DNA of 64,000 bases. It comes from Chloroflexota bacterium. GTDB lineage: Bacteria; Vulcanimicrobiota; JAMCWD01. Location: NCBI GenBank assembly GCA_023475345.1, contig JAMCWD010000035.1:33101-97100 (forward strand), given 5' to 3'. This document shows positions 51,130 through 60,594 of the stretch, in pieces; position 1 is the first letter of the stretch; every line of letters begins with the position of its first letter. Both the position numbers and the translations under genes were made by a program. Under the pieces are notes generated by a model, which had not been told where the DNA came from, made no database searches, and saw nothing but the letters and a program-made list of their open reading frames with translations.

Positions 51130-52524
51130 TTACCGCTTTTTTTCAGGAAGGAAGATTTTGCTGTATTTGAAATCGTGAGAAAATTCCCATATCTGTGCGG
51201 TTTGAGCAGACTTCTCACCGGCATACATGACGGCCAGCATTCTGCCCGAATCCAGGAATACAACGGGCTGGTTGCCTATAACAAGGTCGTTTTTCGAGAA
51301 AGTATATCTTTTTTTCTCTTTCAGAGCCATGCAGACGAACTCTTTCTTCCTGTTTGCTACGAGGATATACCTCCCGTCAGGGCTGAGAGTGTATCGCCAG
51401 ATATTACAATCGGGCTCTTTCATATATTCCTTACCGTCTATGGTACCGACTACCAGGTCGCAATAATCGAACACGTTCTTCAGAGGAGATTGAAGATATA
51501 TTACTTTTTTGCCATTGTCAAACCACTGGATATTCCCGAATATTGTGCCTTCGCGTGCTACGGCTTTCGTATCGCCGGTTTCAATGTTCCTGACGACAAG
51601 ACTTGCAAACAAAGTTTCTCTTTTTGAGTGAGGCAGTAAGCCTCTTCCCATTTCCACGTATGATACTTTTTTGCCGCCCGGGAGCAATTTTATGAAAGAG
51701 GCAAGCCTCTCTATATCAATCTTGCTGAGGTCTTTATTGACGCCGTTTAAAACAGTTTTTTCTTCGCCTGACACCGGGTCCCACTGCATCAGCATATAAC
51801 GGTGGGTTCCATAGTCGGCCATCCTGAAATATACTTTCCGGTCGATAATATCGATATTGTCGTTTGCATCGAGCGGCGTTTCGATATTCCCTTCTTTAAT
51901 AACATTGGCATCGGTATCCAGGAACCAGTATTTAAATTTTTTACCCCATGCACGAATGGGGGGATCGGTACAGATACAGAGGATCTTCGTGCCGTTATCA
52001 AGCCATACGACGGTGCCGAAATAAAGCTCGGGGCCGACGGTCGTCGTAAAGACGGTTTTTGCATCCTTGCCCGACTTATCGACGATTCTTATCTCGCCCT
52101 TGCTTACGCGCTGCATGTATGCGCCGGTATCCGACTTGGTATAAAACTTCTTGAACATCAGCCATTTGCCGTCGGGCGACCATAGTAGATGCGATACGTG
52201 GGAATCGGGGAGATAAGTAACGCTTTTCGTTTTCATATCGACAAGCGCTATTCTTTCATCGAAAGGATCGCTGCCCGATTTGAACATGACGGCAAGCGTA
52301 GTCCCGTCGGGTGACAGCGTCAGGTGCCTTATTTCATCATTATTCTCAAGCGTAGGTACGACTTCCTTCGCAGGCTTCTTTTCATTTGATTTATCGGCAT
52401 TCGCATCGGGGGCATCGCCTCTCGTTATTACCTGGATCTGGGCCGAAGCAGGGTAAGTGGTGAACACTCCTGCAATGATCGATACTAAAAATAAAACTGT
52501 AAATATAATCGCCGGTTTTTTCAT
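51130..52524 (-). CDS. Exported WD40/PD40-like beta-propeller protein
   Basis: Protein of 464 residues with a signal peptide (residues 1-29, ending SAQ). Repeated blade motifs such as LSPDGTTLAVMF, WSPDGKWLMFKKF, LLPGGKKVSYVEM and LSPDGRYILVANRK mark a TolB-like propeller. It probably acts outside the membrane in protein binding. It overlaps nrnA by four bases, ending the translation-factor operon; I see no functional reason for that link. Confidence 0.8.
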   Translation of the reverse strand: MKKPAIIFTVLFLVSIIAGVFTTYPASAQIQVITRGDAPDANADKSNEKKPAKEVVPTLENNDEIRHLTLSPDGTTLAVMFKSGSDPFDERIALVDMKTKSVTYLPDSHVSHLLWSPDGKWLMFKKFYTKSDTGAYMQRVSKGEIRIVDKSGKDAKTVFTTTVGPELYFGTVVWLDNGTKILCICTDPPIRAWGKKFKYWFLDTDANVIKEGNIETPLDANDNIDIIDRKVYFRMADYGTHRYMLMQWDPVSGEEKTVLNGVNKDLSKIDIERLASFIKLLPGGKKVSYVEMGRGLLPHSKRETLFASLVVRNIETGDTKAVAREGTIFGNIQWFDNGKKVIYLQSPLKNVFDYCDLVVGTIDGKEYMKEPDCNIWRYTLSPDGRYILVANRKKEFVCMALKEKKRYTFSKNDLVIGNQPVVFLDSGRMLAVMYAGEKSAQTAQIWEFSHDFKYSKIFLPEKKR

Positions 52525-53540
52525 CTGGCCTCCTGTTTTATCAGACCGGGTTGTTTTTTTGCGTTCCGGATCTCGGAAAGCACGGCGCTGTGCGCCTCTT
52601 CAAGGGTGCCTTTAAAATCGAACGCCGCCGCCTGTGTGTGGCCGCCTCCGCCGAATTTCCTTGCGATATTATCCACCCGGGTCTCGTTCGACCTCAGGCT
52701 TACACGGATTTTCCCTTCGTCCAGCGCCTTGAAAAGAACGAATATATCCGTGTCTTTTATCCTGTTGAGATCCTCCGTCAGTGTCTGGAGTTCCTTCTGT
52801 TCGATACCGCATTCGTCCAGCATGGCACAATCGAGATCCGCCCACGCCACGCTCCCGTCATCCAGCCGTTGTAATGTATCGGCTACCCGGCCGAAAAGGC
52901 GGAGATATGCTATGGGCCTCTCCCTGTAAACTTTTTTTATAATTTCAGACCCCTGAATTCCGAATTGGAGCAGGTGGGCCAGAACTATATGCGTATGTGA
53001 GTTAACGTTTGAAAACTGGAGCGCCCCGGTATCGGTCATGATCCCTACAAACAGGGCGCTTGCCGTATCGGCATCGAGGCCGCCCAGCTCGCGCACTATG
53101 TAATAAGCCATTTCACAGCATGATGACATTTCATGATCGACCCAGGAAAGATCGGTGTAGTCGCCGTTTATCGGGTGATGATCGATGTTAACGGTAAACG
53201 ATCCCAATCTTTCAGGCGGGTAGCCCCCGCTTATCCTGTCGGGGTAACTGCATTCGAGCAAAACGGCCACCTGCGCAGGCGAAGGGGGAGGGGCATTTTT
53301 TATTTTTTCGATCCCGTTAAGGAACATGAAGAGTTCCGGCACGCCGTCGGCGCTGTAGGCGTAAACTTCTTTCCCCATCTTATCGAGCGTGAGAAAAAGG
53401 GCAAGAGTCGAGCCGAGGGCGTCCCCGTCGATATTTTCATGAGGGGCGATTATAAAAGAACGGTTCTTTTTCAAAGCCTCGATTATGGGGACAGCGGGTC
53501 CCGGCAGGGGGGGATTATACTGCATTATTCCCTGGTTCAT
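52521..53540 (-). CDS. nrnA: DHH phosphoesterase NrnA (oligoribonuclease/pAp phosphatase)
   Basis: Degrades short RNA oligonucleotides and 3'-phosphoadenosine 5'-phosphate. 339 residues. Metal-binding and catalytic motifs: IDGDALGS, NIDHHPIN, and the DHHA1 GGGGHTQAAAF near the end. The usual order rbfA-nrnA after infB is kept. Its start overlaps rbfA by 26 bases; an ATG five codons later (MQYNPPL) would still overlap. Confidence 0.92.
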   Translation of the reverse strand: MNQGIMQYNPPLPGPAVPIIEALKKNRSFIIAPHENIDGDALGSTLALFLTLDKMGKEVYAYSADGVPELFMFLNGIEKIKNAPPPSPAQVAVLLECSYPDRISGGYPPERLGSFTVNIDHHPINGDYTDLSWVDHEMSSCCEMAYYIVRELGGLDADTASALFVGIMTDTGALQFSNVNSHTHIVLAHLLQFGIQGSEIIKKVYRERPIAYLRLFGRVADTLQRLDDGSVAWADLDCAMLDECGIEQKELQTLTEDLNRIKDTDIFVLFKALDEGKIRVSLRSNETRVDNIARKFGGGGHTQAAAFDFKGTLEEAHSAVLSEIRNAKKQPGLIKQEAR

Positions 53541-53877
53541 TCAAATTCAGCCTGTTCATTAATTCCAGGATGTGTGCGCTTTCCTGGATCGATATGTCCA
53601 GATGAAACGATAGGCTCGGAATATTTTTTATTTCAATCTTCTGAAAAAGCTGCCGTCTTATAAAGCCGGAAGCCGAATTAAGCCCGTCAATACACTGGTT
53701 CTGAGACTCCGGTTCTCCCATGACGCTTACAAAAATCTTCGCATGCTGAAGATCAGGAGATACTGTAACCCGGATTATGGAAACAAAACCGATCCTCGGA
53801 TCCTTCAGGTCCCTGATAATTTCCGATGTAACCTTTGCAAGCTGGGCTTCGATTCTTTCCAATCTATGGGTACGCAT
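53515..53877 (-). CDS. rbfA: Ribosome-binding factor A
   Basis: Small-subunit maturation factor of 120 residues with the KH-like fold: opening RLERIEAQLAKVTSEIIRDLKDPRIGFVSI, and ASGFIRRQLFQKIEIKNIPSLSFHLD. Normal length. It starts one base after infB's stop, within the rimP-nusA-infB operon. Confidence 0.93.
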   Translation of the reverse strand: MRTHRLERIEAQLAKVTSEIIRDLKDPRIGFVSIIRVTVSPDLQHAKIFVSVMGEPESQNQCIDGLNSASGFIRRQLFQKIEIKNIPSLSFHLDISIQESAHILELMNRLNLNEPGNNAV

Positions 53878-53878
53878 T

Positions 53879-55957
53879 TCAGTCGGCCTTTTCCACCTTG
53901 GGCTTTTTTCTCAACGAGCGGTATGCTTCTATAACATCGCCGACCTGGATGCCGCCGAACTTTTCTATCCCGATACCGCATTCGTAGCCGGCGGCGACTT
54001 CCGACTTGTCATCTTTGAGGTGCCGGAGCGAATCAATCTTGCCTTCATAAACAGGCACACTGTCGCGGACAACGCGGACGTCGGCATTGCGGAGGATCTT
54101 CCCATCCCGCACATAACAGCCCGCAATGATCCCGATTTTCGGGATCTTGAAGACCTGTCGGACATCGGCGCTTCCCAGGCGAACCTCTTCTATCTCGGGT
54201 TTGATCATGCCCTGCATCCATGCCTTAACGTCTTCGATGACGTGATATATGACCCGGTAAAGGCGAATATCCACGCCTGCAGACTCGGCAAGCTTCCTTA
54301 TCCGCGCATCGGGCCTGACATTGAAGCCGATTATCGAAGCTTCCGAAGCCGTCGCGAGGTGGACGTCGCTTTCCGAGATCGCGCCTACGCCGCCGTGTAT
54401 AATGTTCAATTTTACTTCATCGCTGGAAAGGCGGCACAATACCTGCCTCAAGGCTTCGACAGACCCCTGACCGTCCGCCTTGATAATAATATTGACTTCC
54501 ATCTGGTCTTCATCGCTGGATTTCCTGAGAAGTTCCTCCAGGCTTGCCCTGGGAGAAACCTTCATTTTTTCTTCCCGCTTCCTCTGGTTGCGGATATTGC
54601 TGATTTGCTTGGCGGTCCTTTCATCAGGCACCACCTGGAGAAGGTCGCCTGCCATGGGAAGTGAATCCAGGCCCATAATTTCAACCGGGGTAGATGGCGG
54701 GGCCTCTTTGACTCTTTCTCCCCGGTCATTTATCATAACGCGGACCCTGCCCTGGGCCGCCCCTACAACAACTGAATCGGAAAGTTTCAAAGTCCCGTTC
54801 TGGATGACGACGGTGGCGACCGGGCCAAGCCCTTTGGCCATCCTGGCCTCGATCACCGTGCCGAAAGCCGGTCTTTCATACTCGGCTTTCAGATCCTTGA
54901 GTTCTGAGACAAGCAGGAGCATTTCCAGTAAATCTTCAAGTCCGATCTTCTTTTTGGCGGAAACAGGGATACAGATCGTATCCCCGCCCCAGTCTTCCGG
55001 CAAAAGCCCATGATCTGCCAATTGCTGCTTGACTTTTTCGGGATTAGCCTGGGGGAGATCGACCTTGTTTATAGCTACAAGGATAGGCACGCGGGCGGCG
55101 CGTACATGGTTTATGGCTTCTATCGTCTGGGGCATAACGCCGTCATCGGCGGCAACGACCAGTATCGCAATATCAGTAACCCTGGCACCGCGGGCACGCA
55201 TGGCCGTAAAAGCTTCATGGCCGGGGGTGTCAACGAAAACTATCATGCGGCCGTCGCTGTCCACCACAGATGCGCCTATTTTCTGCGTTATCCCGCCTGC
55301 TTCGGATTCGGTGATATTAGTTTTTCGTATAGCGTCCAGAAGCGATGTTTTGCCGTGATCAACATGTCCCAGAACCGTTACCACGGGCGGCCTCGGCTTG
55401 AATTCCAGCGGCCGGGGAACGGTAAATTTATCATGATAAACCATCCTTTTCCCGAAACGGATGGCGATTGTCCTCGAATCGTTCAGGCGGAGCCTGTCCT
55501 CAGGATTGACTACAAGGCCCTGCCGGGTATAAATATCGATAATATCTGAAGCGTTGAGGTTAAGCCTCCTTGCCAGTTCTCTCAATTCCATGCCGTCGTA
55601 AATCAGGACGGCATTATCGGGGACTTTGCCTTCTACTTCCGGCGGAAGCAGGGGTTCCTCTTCTTTTGCTTCAAGCTCTTCCGCTGCTTTTATTCCGGCC
55701 TTTTCTTTCTCTACAATAGTTTCTTGTTCTATTTCTATTCCGGTTTTTTCGGGAACCCCGGCTTTTTTAACTTTTTTCGGTTCGGCTTTTTCAGGTTTGA
55801 CGGAAGTCAACTGTTTTATCAACTCATCAGCAACGTCAGATTCAATGCTGCTGGAAGCGGTTTTAACATCGACGCCCTTGCTGCTCAATATTTCCAGGAT
55901 CTCTTTGCTTTCTTTATTTACCAGTTTGGCTATTTCATAAACCCTGACCTTGGCCAT
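53879..55957 (-). CDS. infB: Translation initiation factor IF-2
   Basis: Initiator-tRNA GTPase, 692 residues from ATG 55957 ([13 protein letters not shown]), chosen because GGAGGT stands six bases upstream and the family starts so; an in-frame start 19 codons earlier lies inside ylxR. N-terminal IF2_N region, a second IF2_N-type stretch ([19 protein letters not shown]), then G domain with GHVDHGKTS (about residue 195), DTPGHEAF and NKVDLP, followed by domains II-IV. The N-terminal linker is short compared with enterobacterial IF-2. Confidence 0.95.
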   Translation of the reverse strand: MAKVRVYEIAKLVNKESKEILEILSSKGVDVKTASSSIESDVADELIKQLTSVKPEKAEPKKVKKAGVPEKTGIEIEQETIVEKEKAGIKAAEELEAKEEEPLLPPEVEGKVPDNAVLIYDGMELRELARRLNLNASDIIDIYTRQGLVVNPEDRLRLNDSRTIAIRFGKRMVYHDKFTVPRPLEFKPRPPVVTVLGHVDHGKTSLLDAIRKTNITESEAGGITQKIGASVVDSDGRMIVFVDTPGHEAFTAMRARGARVTDIAILVVAADDGVMPQTIEAINHVRAARVPILVAINKVDLPQANPEKVKQQLADHGLLPEDWGGDTICIPVSAKKKIGLEDLLEMLLLVSELKDLKAEYERPAFGTVIEARMAKGLGPVATVVIQNGTLKLSDSVVVGAAQGRVRVMINDRGERVKEAPPSTPVEIMGLDSLPMAGDLLQVVPDERTAKQISNIRNQRKREEKMKVSPRASLEELLRKSSDEDQMEVNIIIKADGQGSVEALRQVLCRLSSDEVKLNIIHGGVGAISESDVHLATASEASIIGFNVRPDARIRKLAESAGVDIRLYRVIYHVIEDVKAWMQGMIKPEIEEVRLGSADVRQVFKIPKIGIIAGCYVRDGKILRNADVRVVRDSVPVYEGKIDSLRHLKDDKSEVAAGYECGIGIEKFGGIQVGDVIEAYRSLRKKPKVEKAD

Positions 55958-56228
55958 CTTTACCTCCTGCATGGCTGCAAATTTCAGCCAGCTTTTGCAT
56001 GCTTTCCTCTTCAATCATGCTCGAATAGTGCTTTCGGAACCTGCGTTCCTTCAGAAGCCTGTGAACACAATCACCTTCCTTACAGATATAATATCCACGT
56101 CCCATCCTTTTCCCCGTTATATCGAAAATCAGCGCCGAAGCGCCTGGCAATCTTACCAGCCGGTGAAGCTCATTCCTGGGCTTCATTGTCCGGCATATAA
56201 TACACATCCTCAAAGAGGAAGCTGGCAC
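55935..56228 (-). CDS. ylxR: YlxR (DUF448) protein
   Basis: Protein of 97 residues with the YlxR pattern: RMCIICRTMKPRNELHRLVR and GRGYYICKEGDCVHRLLKER. Found between nusA and infB in many bacteria; it is an RNA-binding protein that modulates RNase P in Bacillus. It overlaps nusA by one base and infB by 23. Confidence 0.9.
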   Translation of the reverse strand: MPASSLRMCIICRTMKPRNELHRLVRLPGASALIFDITGKRMGRGYYICKEGDCVHRLLKERRFRKHYSSMIEEESMQKLAEICSHAGGKDGQGQGL

Positions 56229-57916
56229 TAATAAAGTTCTCTTTTCTTTTTCTTTATCGGCTTGTGGGATTTTTTGCCCCGCGATTTTACGTTGAAGGTT
56301 TCTTCCTCATCCGGTACTTCCCTGAAAATATGTTTTTTGGCCTTAGATTTTCCGCGGATAGACTCGGCCTCAAAAACCGCATCAATCGGCAGGGTAGGCG
56401 CGTATCCCAGTTGGTCGGCATCGAAAGTCGAGGTAGGGAGCGACTGGAGGGTGATTTCTTCCTCTTTTTCTTCCTCTTCCTCTTCTTCTTCCGAAAGAGG
56501 CTGTACCTCCCTGGAGCCTGAAGACTTCGATACTTCCTCCAGGACTTCTTCCCATTTCCACTCTTCTATTTCTTCTTCCGCCGGTTCCTCTCCGATTTCG
56601 GGTGCTGCTTCCAATGCAGTTTCCAATTCGAGGAGCGCAAGGTATTCCGGGGATTCCTCGCGTTTTTTCTTGGTCAATTCAGCTTCCCCAATAAGCTCCG
56701 GTTCTCTAACTGCGGTTTCCATGGCCTTTACTTCCTCTTTTACCTCTACATCTATAAGTTTTGCAAGTTCTTTCTCGGCTTTTTTTGCTTCTTCTTCCTT
56801 CAGTTTCCAGGCTTCTTCCTTCCTTTTCAATTCATCCTGTTTCTGTTTTTTAAACTCTGCTTCGCGCTGAGTCTCTTCCGCCTTTACTGCTTCGGCCTGC
56901 GACTGACTCTTTATATCGATTTTCCAGCCTGTCAGCTTGGCCGCAAGGCGGGCATTCTGCCCCTCCTTGCCTATGGCGAGCGAAAGCATGTTGTCCTGCA
57001 CCACGACTTTTGCAAGCTGTTCTTCATTAAGGGTTACTTTCAATATCTTGGCCGGGCTGAGCGCGTTGCAGATGAAGACCGTGGGGTCTTCATTATAATT
57101 GATGATATCCAGCTTTTCCCCGCGCAGTTCATCGACCACGGCCTGGACTCTGGATCCCCTGGGACCGACACAGGCTCCTACCGCGTCGATGCCGGGATCC
57201 TTGGAATAAACGGCTATCTTGGAGCGGTGCCCCGGCTCCCTGGCGACGTTGACAATCTCAATTACGTCGCTGGAAATTTCGGGCACTTCCATCTCGAATA
57301 AGGTAACTATTAATTGGGGGTGGGCTCTCGATAATACGACAAGCGGCCCCCTGGGGGTCTTCCTGATTTCCATGACGTAACATTTTATGCGTTCCCCGTG
57401 GCGGAAATGTTCGCCGGGGACCTGCTCGGATACCGGGAGGTAGCCTTCCGATTTCCCCATGTCCATAATAACATTACGCTGCTCGAAACGGTGGACCTGT
57501 ACGGATACTACCTGCCCGACCTTTTTCATCAATTCATCATAAACGATGTCCCTTTCGGCTTCGCGTATCCGTTGTACTATCACCTGCTTGGCGGTCTGAG
57601 CCGCTATCCTGCCGAAATCACCCGGCTCTTTGCGAATCTGGATGATATCCCCGGCCTCAACGTCCGCTTTGATCTTTTTTGCCTGCGTCAGGCTGATCTG
57701 GATTTGCTTGTCTTTAACCCTGGGCACTACTTCTTTTTCTTCGACAATTACCATTTCAAGGGTATCGCGGTCAATGTGAATTTTCACATTGTCCAGCGTC
57801 CCATATATCCTCTTATATGCAGCAGAAAGCGCATCCTCCAGCGCAACCAGGAGCATCTCAAGCGGTATGGCCCTTTCTTTTTCAATTTCACGCAGAGGGG
57901 CAAGCTCAAGCTTCAC
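56228..57916 (-). CDS. nusA: Transcription factor NusA with long charged C-terminal tail
   Basis: Elongation/termination factor of 562 residues. N-terminal domain (LEMLLVALEDALSAAYKRI), S1 domain (EVVSVQVHRFEQRNVIMDMG), KH1 (GACVGPRGSRVQAV) and KH2 (LAIGKEGQNARLAAKLTGW) end near residue 345. The remaining ~215 residues are a Lys/Glu coiled coil (KRKEEAWKLKEEEAKKAEKEL), a long acidic part (SEEEEEEEEKEEE) and a basic end (SHKPIKKKKRELY); the E. coli AR repeats are absent. The tail may tune polymerase or RNA binding. Overlaps rimP by 11 bases. Confidence 0.92.
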   Translation of the reverse strand: MKLELAPLREIEKERAIPLEMLLVALEDALSAAYKRIYGTLDNVKIHIDRDTLEMVIVEEKEVVPRVKDKQIQISLTQAKKIKADVEAGDIIQIRKEPGDFGRIAAQTAKQVIVQRIREAERDIVYDELMKKVGQVVSVQVHRFEQRNVIMDMGKSEGYLPVSEQVPGEHFRHGERIKCYVMEIRKTPRGPLVVLSRAHPQLIVTLFEMEVPEISSDVIEIVNVAREPGHRSKIAVYSKDPGIDAVGACVGPRGSRVQAVVDELRGEKLDIINYNEDPTVFICNALSPAKILKVTLNEEQLAKVVVQDNMLSLAIGKEGQNARLAAKLTGWKIDIKSQSQAEAVKAEETQREAEFKKQKQDELKRKEEAWKLKEEEAKKAEKELAKLIDVEVKEEVKAMETAVREPELIGEAELTKKKREESPEYLALLELETALEAAPEIGEEPAEEEIEEWKWEEVLEEVSKSSGSREVQPLSEEEEEEEEKEEEITLQSLPTSTFDADQLGYAPTLPIDAVFEAESIRGKSKAKKHIFREVPDEEETFNVKSRGKKSHKPIKKKKRELY

Positions 57917-58202
57917 TGTTATCTTCCTCCTCTATCCTGACTCCGGGTGACGATACTTCCAGAAAATATTGTGAGGAAAATATCATCTCGTCATCGAGCC
58001 TGGGGCTCAACGCCTTCGATACTACCTCGCAATCCTTTATGGTTACACCGCCCGGCTTATCCAGAATTACCCGCAGGATATGAGCACCGCCTTCCGTTAC
58101 CGCTTCGACATCTTTTACGGAAATGCCCAAACCCCCGGCTATATCTTCGACAATAAGCCGAATATTCCGGAGCCCGCCGGTTTTTTCCCGACCTTTTTTC
58201 AT
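57906..58202 (-). CDS. rimP: RimP, N-terminal domain only
   Basis: Ribosome maturation factor for the 30S subunit. The N-terminal domain is clear (DVEAVTEGGAHILRVILDKPGGVTIKDCEVVS, then FLEVSSPGV). The protein stops at about residue 98, right where other RimP proteins continue with a DRPL stretch into a C-terminal Sm-like domain; nusA begins before the stop, leaving no room for a lost end. ATG 58202 is used: AAAAAAGGAG ends nine bases before it, while TTG 58211 would be on top of that site. Usual length is about 150. Confidence 0.8.
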   Translation of the reverse strand: MKKGREKTGGLRNIRLIVEDIAGGLGISVKDVEAVTEGGAHILRVILDKPGGVTIKDCEVVSKALSPRLDDEMIFSSQYFLEVSSPGVRIEEEDNSEA

Positions 58203-58230
58203 CCCGGACAACTCCTTTTTTCATAAGAAA

Positions 58231-58250
58231 AGAGTGGGGTGCCCCACTCT
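58231..58250 (-). terminator. Terminator-like hairpin in rimP-nusA-infB leader
   Basis: On the minus strand AGAGTGGG-GCAC-CCCACTCT is followed by TTTCTTATG, an intrinsic-terminator shape. It lies between the promoter (58274-58302) and rimP, so readthrough would decide operon expression. It could instead end transcription of the transporter gene at 58442. Confidence 0.5.
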
Positions 58251-58273
58251 CTCAATGAGAAAAGTTCAAATGA

Positions 58274-58302
58274 ATTATATCATACGGCAAAAAATTGTGC
58301 AA
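58274..58302 (-). promoter_or_regulatory. Strong promoter of the rimP operon
   Basis: Minus strand TTGCAC (58302-58297), 17 bases, TATAAT (58279-58274) with an extended -10 (TGATATAAT). Predicted start is near 58267, giving a leader of about 65 bases before rimP. Confidence 0.75.
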
Positions 58303-58441
58303 TATGCAGTATAAGTCCACACTGAGATTTATTTTAGCGGCAACTCCTCCAATCTTTTCATGAAATCTTTTGCATTATCGCCGTTCACCCGGCTTCCGAA
58401 TTAACCCGGGATAAGAACGCCTGCTCGAACCCCGGTAAGTA

Positions 58442-60469
58442 TCACTTATTCAAGTGATAAGGCACGCTCAGGACAATAACTCCATGATGGAAGAGCAGGG
58501 CCGCCTTCAACTTCAATGCGGTCTGGTTGTGGAGGAAATGCTGCCACCAATGTGTTGGTATGAACTCAGGCATTACGACGGCGATTGTCCCTTCCGGGTA
58601 CTGGTCTCTTAATGCGTCAATGAAGGCTATAAGCGGCGTCAGCAATTGCCGGAAGGGGGATTCCACGATCGTCAGCGGGATGTCCGGGAAAAGGCTGTCC
58701 CACTCCTTTTTGAAAAGGTTTATTTCTTCCATATTTTCGGATACATGAACCGCGCTGATGTTTTGGGACAAAGAACGGGCAAAATTGATTGCTTTCTGGG
58801 TGTACAGGTTAGGGCTGGAAACAGGAACGACAACCTGGATATTCGGCGTTGACGAGAGTTCTTCCGGTTTAAACGCCGTCTCTTTTGCGAGCAATTCATA
58901 ATGCCTGTGAATCGCCAGGAAAACCGAAATAACCAGTGGAATAGCGATGAGGACCATCCAGGCACCGTGGCTGAATTTGGTTACTGCGATCACGAGGGTA
59001 ACGATCCCGGTGGTTAGAGCCCCAACCCCGTTTATGATCATGCTGACCTTCCATTTTTCTCCCCGTTCCCGCCACCAGTGTACTACCATTCCGGCCTGGG
59101 ATAACGTGAAGGCTGTAAATACTCCTACGGCATAAAGAGGGATCAGTGCGTTGACGCTGCCGTGGAATACCCATACCAGCAGCATGGAGATCCCGGTTAA
59201 AGCGATGATGCCGTAATTGAAAGCCAATCTTTCGCCCCGAAAGGCAAACTGACTGGGGGCGAACCTGTCTTTAGCCAGGATGGATGAAAGCCTGGGAAAA
59301 TCCGCGTAACTGGTATTCATGGCCAGGAGCAGTATGATGGCGGTGGAAAACTGGATCAGGTAATAAAATGGGCCGCCCCCGATTATCAGGCGGGCCATCT
59401 GTGAAACTATGGTTTCCTGCTCGCGGGGATCAGGGGTTACTCCCAGCCTGGTGGCCAGGAAACTCACCCCGAAGAACATGACTGCGAGGAGCACTCCCAT
59501 CCATATCAGGACCTTGCGGGCATTCTTGGATTCCGGGCTTTTGAAAACTTTGATCCCGTTGGAGACGGCCTCAATCCCGGTCATTGCCGAACAGCCCTGT
59601 GAGAATGCGGAAAGGAGCAGGAACAGGGTCAGCGCCTGGGGCATTGTCTCCATGGGATATGGCACGGCATGGGGCGCACGGCCTGTAAAATATGAAAAAA
59701 CTCCAATCCCGATCATGACAAGCATGGAAACAATGAAGATATAAGTCGGTATGGACAGCATATTGCCGGACTGGCGGATCCCCCGGAGGTTGATCAGGGC
59801 AATAAGGACTATGACTGCAAGGGTTATCTCCACCCTGTGGGCAAAGAGATTGGGGAAGGCGGAAGTTAAAGCATTCACTCCTGCCGCGCTGGATACTGCT
59901 ACGGTAAGCACATAATCAATCATCAAGGCCGCCGCCGCAGTCAGGCCCGGCAATCTGCCAAGATTTTCGCTGGCCACGATGTAGGATCCTCCGCCGGAAG
60001 GATAAGCCCGGATGGTCTGTTGATAGGAAATCACCACGATCCCGATAAGCACTACAATGGCTAAAGAGAGCGGCAGGGTAAGGGCAAGTAATGCAGTGCC
60101 GCAAAGTATCAGAACCCGCATGATTTCTTCTGTTCCATAAGCAACTGACGAAAGGGCATCTGATGAGAGCACAGCCAGGGCCTGGGGATTATCCAGCCGT
60201 TCCTCCCCTTCAAGTTCGGATTCGATAGGAGACCCGAATAAAAATCGCTTGAACAGGAAATACAGGCGCCCTATTCCGGATTTCGGATCCAGGGCGTGAT
60301 GCCTGGGGATATAATAACCCGCCCCGATCCTCCGGAAATCCTTGTGAGTTACAATCCGGACACGCACATCACCGGGCTTGTCGCCTGTAACGGTTTCCTT
60401 CTTATCAATATAATAAGAGGGGTCGGAGGCTTTGTTCTTCTTAGCGTCTGTTTCGTTGCCATTATTCAT
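58442..60469 (-). CDS. KimA-like APC-family transporter
   Basis: Transporter of 675 residues: about 12 membrane spans (from residue ~95 to ~490), then a cytoplasmic C-terminal domain of ~170 residues that resembles a universal-stress fold. Family marks: SSVAYGTEEIMRVL, YPSGGGSYIVASENLG, TGIEAVSNGIKVFK. KimA-type proteins are potassium importers in firmicutes. Potassium is the best guess; other cations or amino acids cannot be excluded. A strong promoter lies right upstream. Confidence 0.8.
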   Translation of the reverse strand: MNNGNETDAKKNKASDPSYYIDKKETVTGDKPGDVRVRIVTHKDFRRIGAGYYIPRHHALDPKSGIGRLYFLFKRFLFGSPIESELEGEERLDNPQALAVLSSDALSSVAYGTEEIMRVLILCGTALLALTLPLSLAIVVLIGIVVISYQQTIRAYPSGGGSYIVASENLGRLPGLTAAAALMIDYVLTVAVSSAAGVNALTSAFPNLFAHRVEITLAVIVLIALINLRGIRQSGNMLSIPTYIFIVSMLVMIGIGVFSYFTGRAPHAVPYPMETMPQALTLFLLLSAFSQGCSAMTGIEAVSNGIKVFKSPESKNARKVLIWMGVLLAVMFFGVSFLATRLGVTPDPREQETIVSQMARLIIGGGPFYYLIQFSTAIILLLAMNTSYADFPRLSSILAKDRFAPSQFAFRGERLAFNYGIIALTGISMLLVWVFHGSVNALIPLYAVGVFTAFTLSQAGMVVHWWRERGEKWKVSMIINGVGALTTGIVTLVIAVTKFSHGAWMVLIAIPLVISVFLAIHRHYELLAKETAFKPEELSSTPNIQVVVPVSSPNLYTQKAINFARSLSQNISAVHVSENMEEINLFKKEWDSLFPDIPLTIVESPFRQLLTPLIAFIDALRDQYPEGTIAVVMPEFIPTHWWQHFLHNQTALKLKAALLFHHGVIVLSVPYHLNK

Positions 60470-60498
60470 AAATCATAACCTCGACATAAAACTGATAG

Positions 60499-60527
60499 AT
60501 TATCCTCCATTTGATATGTCAAGTCAA
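60499..60527 (-). promoter_or_regulatory. Promoter of KimA-like gene
   Basis: Minus strand TTGACT (60527-60522), 17 bases, GATAAT (60504-60499). The transcript would start about 22 bases before the ATG, leaving no space for a cyclic-di-AMP riboswitch of the ydaO type. Confidence 0.7.
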
Positions 60528-60594
60528 GCATCCGCAAACAGTAACAACAGCTTTGAATTCCGCAGTTCCGGTATCTTTCTACTTTATTATAGTT

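Noticed and set aside
51004..51627. 207-residue open frame on the plus strand
   Set aside because: Antisense to the beta-propeller gene, which has a signal peptide and clear blade motifs.
60470..60594. Cyclic-di-AMP (ydaO-type) riboswitch upstream of the KimA-like gene
   Set aside because: The promoter at 60499-60527 leaves only about 22 bases of leader.
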